DNA of 64,000 nt. Source: Thermoleophilaceae bacterium. Its GTDB lineage: Bacteria; Actinomycetota; Thermoleophilia; Solirubrobacterales; Thermoleophilaceae. The position numbers and the translations under genes are program-made. Location: NCBI GenBank assembly GCA_019683805.1, contig JADGHQ010000001.1, positions 34,590-98,589 of the forward strand, read 5' to 3'. Shown here in pieces: positions 1 through 8,419 of this stretch. The notes under the pieces were generated by a model. That model searched no databases. It was not told the DNA's origin and was given only the letters and a program-made list of their open reading frames with translations. Positions within the stretch are counted from its first letter, which is position 1. The number at the start of each line of letters is the position of its first letter.

Positions 1-687
1 ACGGCGGAGTCGGAGATCGCCGAGACGCTGCGGATCGCCGAGCGCGAGGTGCCCGGCTTCGGCGACGTCGAGATCACGACCTGCCTGCGCCGCGGCGAGC
101 TCGAGGTGGCGGCGCGCTGGGAGCCCGGGGCGGCGGAGGCGTGGCGGCGGACCTGCGAGCTGATCGAGCGGCGCCACGGACGCAGGCTCTTCGCCCGCGA
201 CGGCGAGCGCGTCGACGACCAGGTCGCCGAGCTGCTGCGCGGGCGCCGCATCGCGCTCGCCGAGTCCTGCACCGGCGGCCTGCTCGCGGCGCGGCTCACC
301 GACAGGCCCGGCGCGTCGGAGTACGTGACGGGCGGCGCGGTCGTCTACTCCGACCGTGCGAAGACCGAGCTGCTCGGCGTCGACCCGGCGCTGATCGAGC
401 GCCACGGCGCCGTGTCGCCCGAGGTGGCGGACGCGATGGCCGACGGCGCGCTCGCGCGCTTCGGCGCGGACGTGGCCGTGGCGATCACGGGCGTCGCCGG
501 GCCGGGCGGCGGCACGGACGCGAAGCCCGTCGGCTACGTCTGCTTCTGCGCGAAGCGCGCCGACGGCGCCGCCCTCGCGCGCGACCTGCAGCTCCCGGGC
601 GACCGCGCCGAGGTGCGCGACCGCTCCACCACAGTCGCGATGCACCTGCTGCGGCGCCTCCTCGATGGGGACCGCGCGCGACCCTGA
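1..687 (+). CDS. cinA: CinA-family protein, 5' end cut off by the window edge
   Basis: The reading frame is open from base 1 and its start lies outside the window; 228 residues are visible. The first ~55 residues (ending near [16 protein letters not shown]) match the middle domain of full-length CinA, and the C-terminal ~160 residues form the CinA C-terminal (nicotinamide-nucleotide amidohydrolase-type) domain with the ESCTGGL motif and an [11 protein letters not shown] loop. In the family this domain deamidates NMN for pyridine nucleotide salvage; the missing N-terminal domain is MoCF-like. An internal GTG at 49 could be taken for a start, but homology continues upstream of it. cinA just upstream of recA is a classic arrangement. 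The last 23 bases overlap thpR. Confidence 0.92.
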   Translation, partial: TAESEIAETLRIAEREVPGFGDVEITTCLRRGELEVAARWEPGAAEAWRRTCELIERRHGRRLFARDGERVDDQVAELLRGRRIALAESCTGGLLAARLTDRPGASEYVTGGAVVYSDRAKTELLGVDPALIERHGAVSPEVADAMADGALARFGADVAVAITGVAGPGGGTDAKPVGYVCFCAKRADGAALARDLQLPGDRAEVRDRSTTVAMHLLRRLLDGDRARP

Positions 688-1282
688 GCGGGAGCGCCCG
701 ACGCCGCGCGGCAGGCGCGGGCGGCTCGGCTCGCCGCGCGCGCGGCTGTTCGTGGCGCTCGAGCTGCCGGACCGCACGCGGCGGGAGCTCGCGCTCTGGC
801 GCGACCACGCGCTCGGCGGCCGCGACGACCTGCGACCGGTCCCCGAGGAGGCCCTGCACGTGACGCTCGTCTTCATCGGCCACCGCCCCGAGCGTGAGAT
901 CCCCGAGATCGCCCGCTGCGTGGCGGGCGCGGTGGCCGAGCTCCCGGCGCCCACGCTGCGGGCGACGCGCGTCACGCCCGTGCCCCCGCGGGCGCCGCGG
1001 CTCTTCGCGGTCGACCTCGCCGACGGGGACGGGCGCGCCGCGGCGCTAGCCGAGGCGTGCGCGCTGGCGCTCGCGGGCGGCGGCTTCCACGAGCCCGAGC
1101 GGCGGCCGTTCTGGCCGCACCTGACCGTCGCCCGCGTGAAGCGAGACCGCCGCGCCGCGCCGCTCGAGTCGGCGCCCCCGGGCGAGCCGTTCGTGGCGAG
1201 CACGGTCACGCTCTACCGCTCCCACCTCTCGCCGCGCGGCGCGCGCTACGAGCCGCTCGAGCGTTTCGGGCTCGCGTCCTAG
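665..1282 (+). CDS. thpR: RNA 2',3'-cyclic phosphodiesterase (LigT/ThpR family)
   Basis: A 205-residue protein of the 2H phosphoesterase superfamily. Both catalytic HxT motifs are visible, HVTL at residues 65-68 and HLTV at 152-155, with the usual ~85-residue spacing. Family members hydrolyse 2',3'-cyclic phosphate ends of RNA and in vitro can join tRNA halves. The ATG at 665 lies inside the end of cinA (23-base overlap), which suggests translational coupling. The first ~25 residues are Arg/Pro-rich and not part of the fold, so a later start cannot be excluded. Confidence 0.88.
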   Translation: MGTARDPERERPTPRGRRGRLGSPRARLFVALELPDRTRRELALWRDHALGGRDDLRPVPEEALHVTLVFIGHRPEREIPEIARCVAGAVAELPAPTLRATRVTPVPPRAPRLFAVDLADGDGRAAALAEACALALAGGGFHEPERRPFWPHLTVARVKRDRRAAPLESAPPGEPFVASTVTLYRSHLSPRGARYEPLERFGLAS

Positions 1283-1295
1283 TCTTCGAAGGAAG

Positions 1296-1742
1296 ATGGC
1301 GTCCGAGCGCGAGAGGCTCGCGGCGGAGATGTGGCGCATCGACGTCCAGCCGTGGGTCGAGCAGTCGATCCTGGAGCTCGGGTCGTTCCACCGCATCGTC
1401 GGCGCGGGCGAGGCGATGCTCGGCCCCTGGGGCGTGCTGGCCGACGCGCTGATGCGCCGCACGCGCCCGCTCGCCAGGCCGGGCAGGCTGCCGCTCGCCT
1501 TCATCCTCGCGGTCACGGCGGATGCGGTGCACGCGCTCGAGTACGCGCCCCGCGCGCGCGAGGGCGTCAAGATCAGGCGCGAGGCGGCGCGCTGGCCGCG
1601 CGGCGGGCTGCGCGCGGAGGTTCGCGAGGGGGAGCGCGACACGATCGTCGCGCTCGAGTGGGACGGCGGCTCGGCGCGATGCCGCGCGGGAATCAACGCG
1701 CGCAGCGTGGCGCAGCTGCTGCCGCCGCTGCGGGAGGGCTAG
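1296..1742 (+). CDS. conserved hypothetical protein, 148 aa
   Basis: I do not recognise this family. The protein is soluble, lacks a signal peptide or membrane segment, and mixes acidic and Arg-rich stretches. A TAGTCT box at 1280-1285, overlapping the thpR stop codon, lies 10 bases ahead of the ATG, and GAAGGA sits directly before the start, so it may have its own near-leaderless promoter. Codon use matches its neighbours. It lies between thpR and a FtsX-like permease on the same strand with small gaps, so co-transcription is also possible. Confidence 0.6.
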   Translation: MASERERLAAEMWRIDVQPWVEQSILELGSFHRIVGAGEAMLGPWGVLADALMRRTRPLARPGRLPLAFILAVTADAVHALEYAPRAREGVKIRREAARWPRGGLRAEVREGERDTIVALEWDGGSARCRAGINARSVAQLLPPLREG

Positions 1743-1772
1743 GGTGGCCGAGCTGCGGGAGGCCGCGAGCCG

Positions 1773-4358
1773 ATGATCCTCGTCGCCCTGAAGGGCCTCG
1801 CCTGGCGCAAGGTCCGCTCCGTCCTGACGGCGCTCGCGGTGGTGCTCGGCGTGGCGATGGTGAGCGGCACCTACGTCCTCACCGACACGATCCACGCGGC
1901 GTTCGACGAGATCTTCGCGACCTCCTACCGGAACACGAGCGCGATCGTCACCGGGCGCGAGCTGGTCGGCGGGTCCGAGAGCGGCGGCGCGACCGTGCCC
2001 GAGTCGCTGGTCGCGCGCCTGCGCAGGCTCCCGGACGTGGCGGCCGCGGCGGGCGCGATCGCCGACGTGAGCGGCTCCACGAACCGGGTGAAGCTCGTCG
2101 ACCGCGACGGCAAGGCGATCGGCACGGGCGGCGCGCCGACGTTCGGGTTCGGGATCGACACCTCGCAGCCGCGCTTCAACCCGATGCGGCTCACCGACGG
2201 CCGCTGGGCGAGCGGGCCCGGCGAGGTGGTGGTCGACAAGGGCACCGCGAACAAGCACGGCTTCGAGGTCGGCGGACGGGTGTCGATCGCGGCGGACGGC
2301 CCCGTCGAGCGCTTCAGGATCGTCGGCCTCGCGAAGTACGGCGACGTCGAGTCGCTCGGGGGCGCGACGATCGCCGTGTTCGACATCCCCACCGCGCAGC
2401 GCCTGCTCCACATGGAGGGGCAGCTCGACTCGATCTCGCTCGCCGCCAGGAGGGGAGTGTCGGACGAGCGGCTCGCGCGCGAGGTGCGCCCGCTGCTGCC
2501 GGCGACGGCCACCGTCCAGACCGCCGCCGCGCGCGCCGCGAAGAGCGCGAAGGACACCAGCACGTTCATCGAGTTCATCCAGTACTTCCTGCTCGCCTTC
2601 GCGGCGATCGCGCTGTTCGTGGGCGCTTTCGTGATCTTCAACACGCTCTCCATCACGATCGCCCAGCGGGCGCGGGAGCTCGCGACGCTGCGGACGATCG
2701 GCGCGTCCCGGCGCCAGGTGCTCGGGTCGGTGCTGCTCGAGAGCCTCGTGCTGGGCGCCCTCGCCTCGGGCACCGGCCTCGTGCTCGGGCTCGCGCTCGC
2801 AAAGGGGCTCAGCGCGGTGTTCCGGGCGCTCGGCCTCGACCTGCCCCAGGCCGGCACGGTGCTCGCGCCGCGCACCGTGGTCGTGTCACTCGCGCTCGGC
2901 ACCGCCGTGACCGTCGTCGCGAGCCTCGTGCCGGCGGTGCGCGCGACGCGCGTGCCGCCGATCGCGGCCGTGCGCGAGGAGGCGGTCCTGCCGCCGCCCG
3001 GCATCTCGCGCTTCTCGACGGCCTTCTCGGTCGGCCTCGTGCTGGCGGCCGTCGCGGCGCTCGGCGTCGGCTCCTTCGCCGGCGGCCTCTCGACCGGGGC
3101 GACGCTGCTGCTGCTCGGGCTCGGCACGCTCGCGCTGTTCGTCGGCGTGGCGCTCGTCGCCAAGCGGCTGGTGCGGCCGCTGGCACGCGCGATCGGGGCG
3201 CCCGGGGTGCGCCTCGGCGGCGTCCCGGCAAGGCTCGCGCGCGCGAACTCGCTGCGCAACCCCGCGCGCACCGCCGCCACGGCCGCCGCGCTGATGATCG
3301 GGCTCGCGCTCGTCACGCTGGTCGCGACGCTCGGGGCGGGGCTGCGCGCCTCCGACCGCGCGGCACTCGACCGCCAGGTGCGCGCCGACTACGTCGTGAC
3401 CTCCCAGAGCGGGTTCACGGAGTTCCCGGCGCAGGCGGTGGCCCGGCTCCCGGCCGTCCCCGGCGTCGGCGCCGTCTCGGCGGTGCTCGACGACCGCGCC
3501 CGCATCTTCGGCGCCGACACGGCCGTCGACGGCGTCGACCCGGCGACGATCGGGAGGGCGTACGACTTCCAGTGGGCGAGCGGCAGCGACGCGGCGCTGC
3601 GGACGCTCGGCCGAAGCGGCGCGATCGTCAAGCGCGACTACGCCGACGAGCACGGGCTGCGGGTGGGGAGCAGCTTCACGATGCTGACGCCGAGCGGCAA
3701 GCGCCTCGAGGCGCAGGTGCGCGGCATCTCGGACCCGCCGGTGTTCGACAAGATCGACCCGCTGCTCGCCGACGTGATCGTCTCCCGGCAGGCCTTCGCC
3801 GCGAGCTTCCCGCGCCCGCGCGCGCTGCTCGCGCTCGTCGACCTCGAGCCGGGCGCGCCGCCCGCGCTCGCGCGGCGCCTGGAGGCGGCGCTCGCGCGCT
3901 TCCCGGACGCGAAGATCCAGACCAAGGCCGCCTGGATCGAGGACCGCGCGAAGGGCATCGACATGCTGCTGAACCTGCTCTACGTGCTGCTCGCGCTGTC
4001 GGTGGTGGTGAGCCTGTTCGGGATGGTGAACACGCTCGTGCTCGCGGTCTTCGAGCGCACGCGCGAGCTCGGGATGCTGCGCGCCGTGGGGATGACGCGG
4101 GGGCAGGTGCGGCGCATGGTGCGCGCCGAGAGCGTGATCACGGCGCTGATCGGGGCCGCGCTCGGGCTGCCGCTCGGACTGTTCCTCGCGGGGCTCGTCA
4201 CGCGCGCCCTGTCCGACCAGGGGCTCGGCTTCGCGGTGCCGGCGGGCTCGCTCGCGGCGTTCGCGCTGGTGGCCGTGGCCGCGGGGCTGGGCGCGGCCGT
4301 CGCGCCCGCCCGGCGGGCGGCGCGGCTCGACGTGCTGACCGCGCTCCACTACGAGTAG
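1773..4358 (+). CDS. FtsX/MacB-type ABC transporter permease, 861 aa
   Basis: The layout is that of a duplicated FtsX-like permease of the LolC/MacB class: a first membrane segment at about residues 18-36, a large extracytoplasmic domain (~40-265), three helices at ~270-292, 317-340 and 368-388, then further helices, a second extracytoplasmic domain (~520-725) and a final three-helix FtsX bundle with the typical RTRELGMLRAVGMTRGQV coupling segment. Such permeases move lipids or lipoproteins or export compounds together with an ATPase, but no ATPase gene is adjacent, so the partner must be encoded elsewhere. A 7-bp hairpin follows the stop codon. Confidence 0.9.
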   Translation: MILVALKGLAWRKVRSVLTALAVVLGVAMVSGTYVLTDTIHAAFDEIFATSYRNTSAIVTGRELVGGSESGGATVPESLVARLRRLPDVAAAAGAIADVSGSTNRVKLVDRDGKAIGTGGAPTFGFGIDTSQPRFNPMRLTDGRWASGPGEVVVDKGTANKHGFEVGGRVSIAADGPVERFRIVGLAKYGDVESLGGATIAVFDIPTAQRLLHMEGQLDSISLAARRGVSDERLAREVRPLLPATATVQTAAARAAKSAKDTSTFIEFIQYFLLAFAAIALFVGAFVIFNTLSITIAQRARELATLRTIGASRRQVLGSVLLESLVLGALASGTGLVLGLALAKGLSAVFRALGLDLPQAGTVLAPRTVVVSLALGTAVTVVASLVPAVRATRVPPIAAVREEAVLPPPGISRFSTAFSVGLVLAAVAALGVGSFAGGLSTGATLLLLGLGTLALFVGVALVAKRLVRPLARAIGAPGVRLGGVPARLARANSLRNPARTAATAAALMIGLALVTLVATLGAGLRASDRAALDRQVRADYVVTSQSGFTEFPAQAVARLPAVPGVGAVSAVLDDRARIFGADTAVDGVDPATIGRAYDFQWASGSDAALRTLGRSGAIVKRDYADEHGLRVGSSFTMLTPSGKRLEAQVRGISDPPVFDKIDPLLADVIVSRQAFAASFPRPRALLALVDLEPGAPPALARRLEAALARFPDAKIQTKAAWIEDRAKGIDMLLNLLYVLLALSVVVSLFGMVNTLVLAVFERTRELGMLRAVGMTRGQVRRMVRAESVITALIGAALGLPLGLFLAGLVTRALSDQGLGFAVPAGSLAAFALVAVAAGLGAAVAPARRAARLDVLTALHYE

Positions 4359-4360
4359 GA

Positions 4361-4377
4361 GGGCCGCGCGGCGGCCC
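4361..4377 (+). terminator. hairpin after the FtsX-like permease gene
   Basis: GGGCCGC (4361-4367) pairs perfectly with GCGGCCC (4371-4377) across a 3-base loop, three bases after the stop codon. There is no U-tract, as is common for actinobacterial terminators. Confidence 0.5.
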
Positions 4378-4405
4378 GCGCGGCGTGCGCGCGGCTCCCT
4401 CGTCG

Positions 4406-4411
4406 TACGAT
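4406..4411 (+). promoter_or_regulatory. -10 box of the sigma factor gene (probably leaderless)
   Basis: TACGAT ends 6 bases before the ATG at 4418, so transcription should start at or within a base or two of the start codon. One of a set of similar boxes in this window. Confidence 0.5.
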
Positions 4412-4417
4412 GTCGTC

Positions 4418-5416
4418 ATGGCCAGGCACCGCCTCGAGCTCGCCGGCGCGACCGCGTCGGGCACGGCGACGATCGAGCTCGAGCTCGAGCGCCACCGCCG
4501 CGAGCTGACCGGCTACTGCTACCGGATGCTCGGCTCGTGGTTCGAGAGCGAGGACGCCGTGCAGGAGACGATGGTGCGCGCCTGGCGGAGCGCCGACCGG
4601 CTCGAGGCGCGCGCGGCGCTGCGGTCCTGGCTCTACCGCATCGCGACGAACGTCTGCCTCGACATGCTCAAGGGCACGCAGCGGCGGGCCCGGCCGATGG
4701 ACCTCTCGTCGCCTGCGACGGCCGACTCCCCGCTCGACGCCGGGCTGCCCGAGAGCGCCTGGGTGCAGCCCGCGCCCGACGCGCGCCTGCGTCCCGAGAC
4801 GGGCGATCCCGCCGAGCTCGCGACCTGGCGCGAGACGATCCGCCTCGCCTTCGTCGCGGCGCTCCAGCACCTGCCGCCGCGCCAGCGCGCGGTCCTGCTC
4901 CTGCGCGACGTCCTGCGCTGGCAGGCCAGCGAGGTGGCCGAGCTGCTCGACACCTCGGTCGCCTCGGTGAACAGCGCGCTCCAGCGCGCTCGCGCCACGC
5001 TCGAGGCCGTCGACGCCGACGCGACCGCCCCGGCAGCGGCGAACGAGCTGGAGGAGAAGCTGCTCGCGCGCTACGTGGACGCGTTCGAGCGCTACGACAT
5101 CGAGACGCTCGTCTCCCTGATCCGCGAGGACGCCAGCTTCTCGATGCCGCCGTACCGGCTCTGGCTGCGCGGCGGCGAGCAGGTCGGCCGCTGGATGCTC
5201 GGGCAGGGCAGCGGCTGCCGCGGCTCGCGGCTGCTCACGACCTCGGCGAACGGCTCCCCGGCCGTCGCGATCTACCGCCCCGCGGAGCCCGGCGTCCACC
5301 GCCCTTTCAACGTCGCCGTCCTCGAGATCGGGGACGGCCGGATCGTCGCGATCCACAACTTCCTCTTCACAGAGCTCTTCCCGGCCTTCGGTCTCCCGCC
5401 CCAGCTCGAGAGCTAG
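4418..5416 (+). CDS. ECF-type RNA polymerase sigma factor with SnoaL-like C-terminal domain (SigG/SigX5 group)
   Basis: A 332-residue protein. Region 2 lies at about residues 23-90 (YRMLGSWFESEDAVQETMVRAW, then SWLYRIATNVCLDML) and region 4 at ~145-200 (LPPRQRAVLLLRDVL, then EVAELLDTSVASVNSALQRAR). The last ~120 residues form a SnoaL/NTF2-like domain (ARYVDAFERYDIETLVSLI). This matches the sigma-70 TIGR02960-type family, which includes mycobacterial SigG. These factors lack a classical anti-sigma partner, and the C-terminal domain is thought to sense or regulate. None of the flanking genes encodes an anti-sigma factor. The start is supported by a TACGAT box 6 bases upstream. Confidence 0.9.
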   Translation: MARHRLELAGATASGTATIELELERHRRELTGYCYRMLGSWFESEDAVQETMVRAWRSADRLEARAALRSWLYRIATNVCLDMLKGTQRRARPMDLSSPATADSPLDAGLPESAWVQPAPDARLRPETGDPAELATWRETIRLAFVAALQHLPPRQRAVLLLRDVLRWQASEVAELLDTSVASVNSALQRARATLEAVDADATAPAAANELEEKLLARYVDAFERYDIETLVSLIREDASFSMPPYRLWLRGGEQVGRWMLGQGSGCRGSRLLTTSANGSPAVAIYRPAEPGVHRPFNVAVLEIGDGRIVAIHNFLFTELFPAFGLPPQLES

Positions 5417-5511
5417 ACCGCCGTGGCGATGAGCGCGCGGCCCGCGGCTCGTCTCATCTGCATGAGCTCGATGCGAATGGCTGCGGCGGGGGCGCCGCCG
5501 GGAGGGTCGCG

Positions 5512-5772
5512 GTGGCGGTGGTGAGGCTCCGCGGCCAGTTGCGGGGGCTGGCGGGCGGACTTCCCGAGCACGCGGTCGAGGCCGGCAACGTCCGCGAGGC
5601 GCTGCGGGCGCTCGAGCGGGCGCAGCCCGCCGTGAGCGGCTGGATCCTCGACGAGCGCGGGCTGATCCGCCGCCACGTGAACGTGTTCGTCAACGGCGAG
5701 CGAGGGACCGAGGAGACCCCGGTCGGCCCCGACGACCGGCTCGAGGTGCTCCCGGCGATCTCGGGAGGGTGA
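5512..5772 (+). CDS. MoaD/ThiS-like ubiquitin-fold sulfur carrier, 86 aa
   Basis: A short beta-grasp protein ending in Gly-Gly (LEVLPAISGG), the conjugation tail of MoaD, ThiS and related sulfur carriers. The start is set by GGAGGG at 5501-5506, five bases before the GTG at 5512; further in-frame GTGs at 5518 and 5521 are alternatives. It ends next to the start of an Asp-box propeller gene. The pairing of a MoaD-like protein with a BNR-repeat protein recurs in bacteria, but its function is unknown to me. It could serve molybdopterin synthesis for the formate dehydrogenase in this window, or an unrelated sulfur transfer. Confidence 0.8.
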   Translation: MAVVRLRGQLRGLAGGLPEHAVEAGNVREALRALERAQPAVSGWILDERGLIRRHVNVFVNGERGTEETPVGPDDRLEVLPAISGG

Positions 5773-5780
5773 GGTTTTCG

Positions 5781-6845
5781 ATGACGGAGCTGCTGGTGGG
5801 GACGCGCAAGGGCCTGTTCGTGCTCGAGGGGGAGCCGGGCGCCGAGTTCGAGGCGACGGCGCGCGCCTTCCCGGGGGAGCCGGTCGAGTACGCACTGCGC
5901 GATCCCCGCACCGGCCTGCTGCTCGCGTCCGTGACGTCCGCGTTCTACGGGCCGAAGATCTGGCGCGCGGACGACCCGGCGGGCGAGTGGCAGGCGGCCG
6001 AGGGAGTCGCGCTGCCCGGGGACGGCGAGCGGGCGCTCGAGCGGATCTGGGCGATCGTCCCCGGCGAGGCCGACGGCGTGCTCTACGCGGGCGGCGACCC
6101 GGGCGTGCTCTTCGAGAGCCGGGACGGAGGGGCGAGCTGGGAGCTCAACCGCGCGCTCTGGGAGCACCCGACGAGGCCGTCGTGGCAACCCGGCGCCGGC
6201 GGCCTCTGCCTCCACTCGATCGTGCCGTGGCCCGGCGACCCGTGGCGGCTCGCGCTCGGACTGTCCGCGGTCGGCGTCTGGCTCACCGACGACGGCGGCG
6301 AGACGTGGCGGCACGGCAACCGGGGGCTCGTCGCGCGCTACCTGCCCGAGGACGCGCGCGAGGCTGAGCTGACGCTCTGCGTCCACAGCCTGGAGCGCGC
6401 GCCGCGCCGCCCGGAGCGGATGTTCATGCAGTTCCACGGCGGGGTCTACCGCTCGGACGACGCGGGCGAGACGTGGACGGAGATCGGCGCCGGGCTGCCG
6501 TCGGACTTCGGCTTTCCGCTGGCGCTCGACCCGGCCGATCCCGACAGCGCGTACGTGATCCCCCTGAGCGGGGACGGCGATCGGGTCACCCCGGGCGGGC
6601 GCGTGCGGGTGTACGAGACGCGCGACGCGGGCGCGACCTGGATCGCCCGCGGCGACGGGCTGCCGCAGCGGGACGCCTACCTGACGGTGCTGCGGCAGGC
6701 GTTCGCCGCGCGCGGCGAGGGGCCGGCGCTCGAGCTCTACTTCGGCGCGACGTCGGGGGACGTCTTCGGCTCGGGCGACGCGGGGGCGACCTGGTTCGGC
6801 GCCGCGACGCGGCTGCCGCCGGTCCTCAGCGTGCGCGCCGCGTGA
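5781..6845 (+). CDS. Asp-box (BNR repeat) beta-propeller protein, exo-sialidase-like, 354 aa
   Basis: Five Asp-box motifs of the S/T-x-D-x-G-x-x-W type are visible: SRDGGASW, TDDGGETW, SDDAGETW, TRDAGATW and SGDAGATW. They define a sialidase/VPS10-like propeller. No signal peptide is seen, so the protein is probably cytoplasmic, and the catalytic Arg triad of sialidases is not evident; the sialidase name should not be taken as activity. The ATG at 5781 is preferred over the upstream GTG at 5769 because GTGAGG gives a Shine-Dalgarno spacing of 6. It follows the MoaD-like gene immediately and is likely co-translated. Confidence 0.85.
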   Translation: MTELLVGTRKGLFVLEGEPGAEFEATARAFPGEPVEYALRDPRTGLLLASVTSAFYGPKIWRADDPAGEWQAAEGVALPGDGERALERIWAIVPGEADGVLYAGGDPGVLFESRDGGASWELNRALWEHPTRPSWQPGAGGLCLHSIVPWPGDPWRLALGLSAVGVWLTDDGGETWRHGNRGLVARYLPEDAREAELTLCVHSLERAPRRPERMFMQFHGGVYRSDDAGETWTEIGAGLPSDFGFPLALDPADPDSAYVIPLSGDGDRVTPGGRVRVYETRDAGATWIARGDGLPQRDAYLTVLRQAFAARGEGPALELYFGATSGDVFGSGDAGATWFGAATRLPPVLSVRAA

Positions 6846-6883
6846 TGTCGCGGAGTTGTCACGCTCCCGGCGCTCGATCGTTG

Positions 6884-6897
6884 CGAACGGGTGTTCG
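6884..6897 (+). promoter_or_regulatory. LexA (SOS) box upstream of recA
   Basis: CGAAC-GGGT-GTTCG is a perfect inverted repeat and a full match to the Gram-positive/actinobacterial SOS consensus GAAC-N4-GTTC. It lies 60 bases before the recA start codon and overlaps the likely -35 element. Confidence 0.9.
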
Positions 6898-6922
6898 TTC
6901 CATCCGATCCCTGACCTAGCCT
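6894..6922 (+). promoter_or_regulatory. putative recA promoter
   Basis: TTCGTT (6894-6899), a 17-base spacer and TAGCCT (6917-6922) form a plausible promoter whose -35 overlaps the LexA box, so LexA would block polymerase. Both hexamers are imperfect. Confidence 0.45.
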
Positions 6923-6956
6923 GGGGTCCTCTCGGAACCGGCTTCAGGAGACGGAG

Positions 6957-8054
6957 ATGGACAGGGAACAGGACAAGGCCGCGAAGGCCCGCGACTCCGC
7001 GCTGAACGGGGCGCTCGCGCAGATCGAGCGCCAGTTCGGCAAGGGGTCGATCATGCGCATGGGCGACGACGAGGCGGCGGTCACCGTGTCCGCCATCCCG
7101 TCGGGTGCGCTCTCGCTCGACCTGGCCCTCGGCGTGGGCGGCTTCGCGCGGGGGCGGATCGTGGAGATATTCGGCCCGGAGTCGTCGGGCAAGACCACGC
7201 TGGTCTACCACGTGCTCGCCGAGGCCCAGAAGCGGGGTGGGGCGTGCGCGTTCATCGACGCCGAGCACGCCATGGATCCGGCGTACGCGAAGCGGATCGG
7301 CGTCGACGTCGACGAGCTGCTCGTGTCGCAGCCCGACTACGGCGAGCAGGCGCTCGAGATCGCGGACCTGCTGATCCGCTCGGGCGCGATCGACGTGGTG
7401 GCGATCGACTCGGTCGCGGCGCTCACGCCCAAGGCCGAGCTGGAGGGCGCCATGGGCGACGCCACCGTCGGCTTGCAGGCGCGCATGATGAGCCAGGCGA
7501 TGCGCAAGCTCGCCGGCAACCTGAACCGCGCCAACACGCTCTGCCTCTTCACGAACCAGATCCGCGAGAAGGTCGGCGTGATGTTCGGCTCCCCGGAGAC
7601 CCAGCCGGGCGGCCGCGCGCTGAAGTTCTACGCGTCGCAGCGACTCGACATCCGCCGCATCGAGACGCTCAAGGAGGGCGTCGAGGCGGTCGGCAACCGG
7701 GTGCGCGTGAAGGTTGTGAAGAACAAGGTGGCGGCGCCCTTCCGCCAGGCCGAGTTCGACATCGAGTACGGCCAGGGCATCTCGGCCGAGGGCTGCCTCA
7801 TCGACCTGGGGCTCGAGCACGACATCATCCAGAAGTCGGGCTCGTTCTTCTCGTACGGGGACGAGCGGCTCGGCCAGGGGCGCAACAACGCGAAGGCGTA
7901 CCTGCGCGAGAACCCGGCGGTGGCCAGGGAGATCGAGGAGAAGATCTACGAGGCGGTCGGGATGACGCCGCCCGGCCGTGCGCAGGCCGTGCCGGAGCCT
8001 GTGGACGCCGAGGCCACGGAGGTCAGCGCCATACCGCAGGAGCAGGCGGCCTAG
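6957..8054 (+). CDS. recA: recombinase RecA
   Basis: A 365-residue protein with the Walker A motif GPESSGKT at residues 73-80, the [11 protein letters not shown]alker B region, loop 2 [19 protein letters not shown], and the acidic C-terminal tail usual for RecA. It forms filaments on single-stranded DNA, drives strand exchange and triggers LexA self-cleavage. AGGAG (6946-6950) lies 6 bases before the ATG. A perfect SOS box upstream predicts LexA control. No recX follows. A strong hairpin ends the unit before the rny leader. Confidence 0.99.
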   Translation: MDREQDKAAKARDSALNGALAQIERQFGKGSIMRMGDDEAAVTVSAIPSGALSLDLALGVGGFARGRIVEIFGPESSGKTTLVYHVLAEAQKRGGACAFIDAEHAMDPAYAKRIGVDVDELLVSQPDYGEQALEIADLLIRSGAIDVVAIDSVAALTPKAELEGAMGDATVGLQARMMSQAMRKLAGNLNRANTLCLFTNQIREKVGVMFGSPETQPGGRALKFYASQRLDIRRIETLKEGVEAVGNRVRVKVVKNKVAAPFRQAEFDIEYGQGISAEGCLIDLGLEHDIIQKSGSFFSYGDERLGQGRNNAKAYLRENPAVAREIEEKIYEAVGMTPPGRAQAVPEPVDAEATEVSAIPQEQAA

Positions 8055-8066
8055 CGCAAGCCGGGG

Positions 8067-8097
8067 GAGGCCCTCGGGCGACGGCCCTGAGGGCCTC
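8067..8097 (+). terminator. terminator hairpin after recA
   Basis: GAGGCCCTC (8067-8075) and GAGGGCCTC (8089-8097) are perfect 9-bp arms around a 13-base loop, 12 bases after the recA stop. No U-tract. Confidence 0.65.
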
Positions 8098-8117
8098 GGC
8101 CATTCGGCCGTGTCCGC

Positions 8118-8146
8118 TTGCGCCCCACCGGGGGCGGGAGTACGCT
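8118..8146 (+). promoter_or_regulatory. putative promoter of the rny leader
   Basis: TTGCGC (8118-8123), a 17-base spacer and TACGCT (8141-8146) make a good housekeeping-type promoter. Transcription from about 8153 would give a ~267-base untranslated leader before rny. Confidence 0.55.
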
Positions 8147-8419
8147 TCGGCCGAGCGGCCGGTCTCGGCCGCCGCGAGACGTTTCACCAGCAAATGAGCG
8201 CTTTTCCAGCGGGCTACGGAACCGAGAGAGATTGACCGAACGGCATCTGGACAGAGTTCTGGGCGATCCTGAAAGGAGTGGCAGGGGCCGCCTTTGACAG
8301 GCGCGCCGCCCACGCGCCGACCCGCCTAGCAGCAACCAACCTGGTGTCTCGCGCAGCCGGGACGCGCCGCCCGATGGCGGAACCGGACCGGGGCCGCGGC
8401 CCCGGAGGAGACCAGGCAG
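8147..8419 (+). other. long 5' leader of rny with a palindrome touching the ribosome binding site
   Basis: No gene is visible in the 365 bases between recA and rny. Apart from the recA terminator and a promoter-like pair, the stretch shows GGCCGA/TCGGCC arms near 8149-8170 and an 18-base perfect palindrome at 8388-8405 whose last two bases are the first two of the GGAGGAG ribosome binding site (8404-8410). Folding of the palindrome would partly hide that site. I could not match the leader to a known riboswitch. Confidence 0.5.

Noticed and set aside
1331..5416. 1361-codon open frame on the plus strand
   Set aside because: High-GC shadow running through the FtsX gene in another frame; only the sigma factor part from 4418 is real.
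5769..5780. GTG 5769 as start of the Asp-box protein
   Set aside because: ATG 5781 has a proper Shine-Dalgarno spacing; the GTG overlaps the upstream stop and has a less good site.
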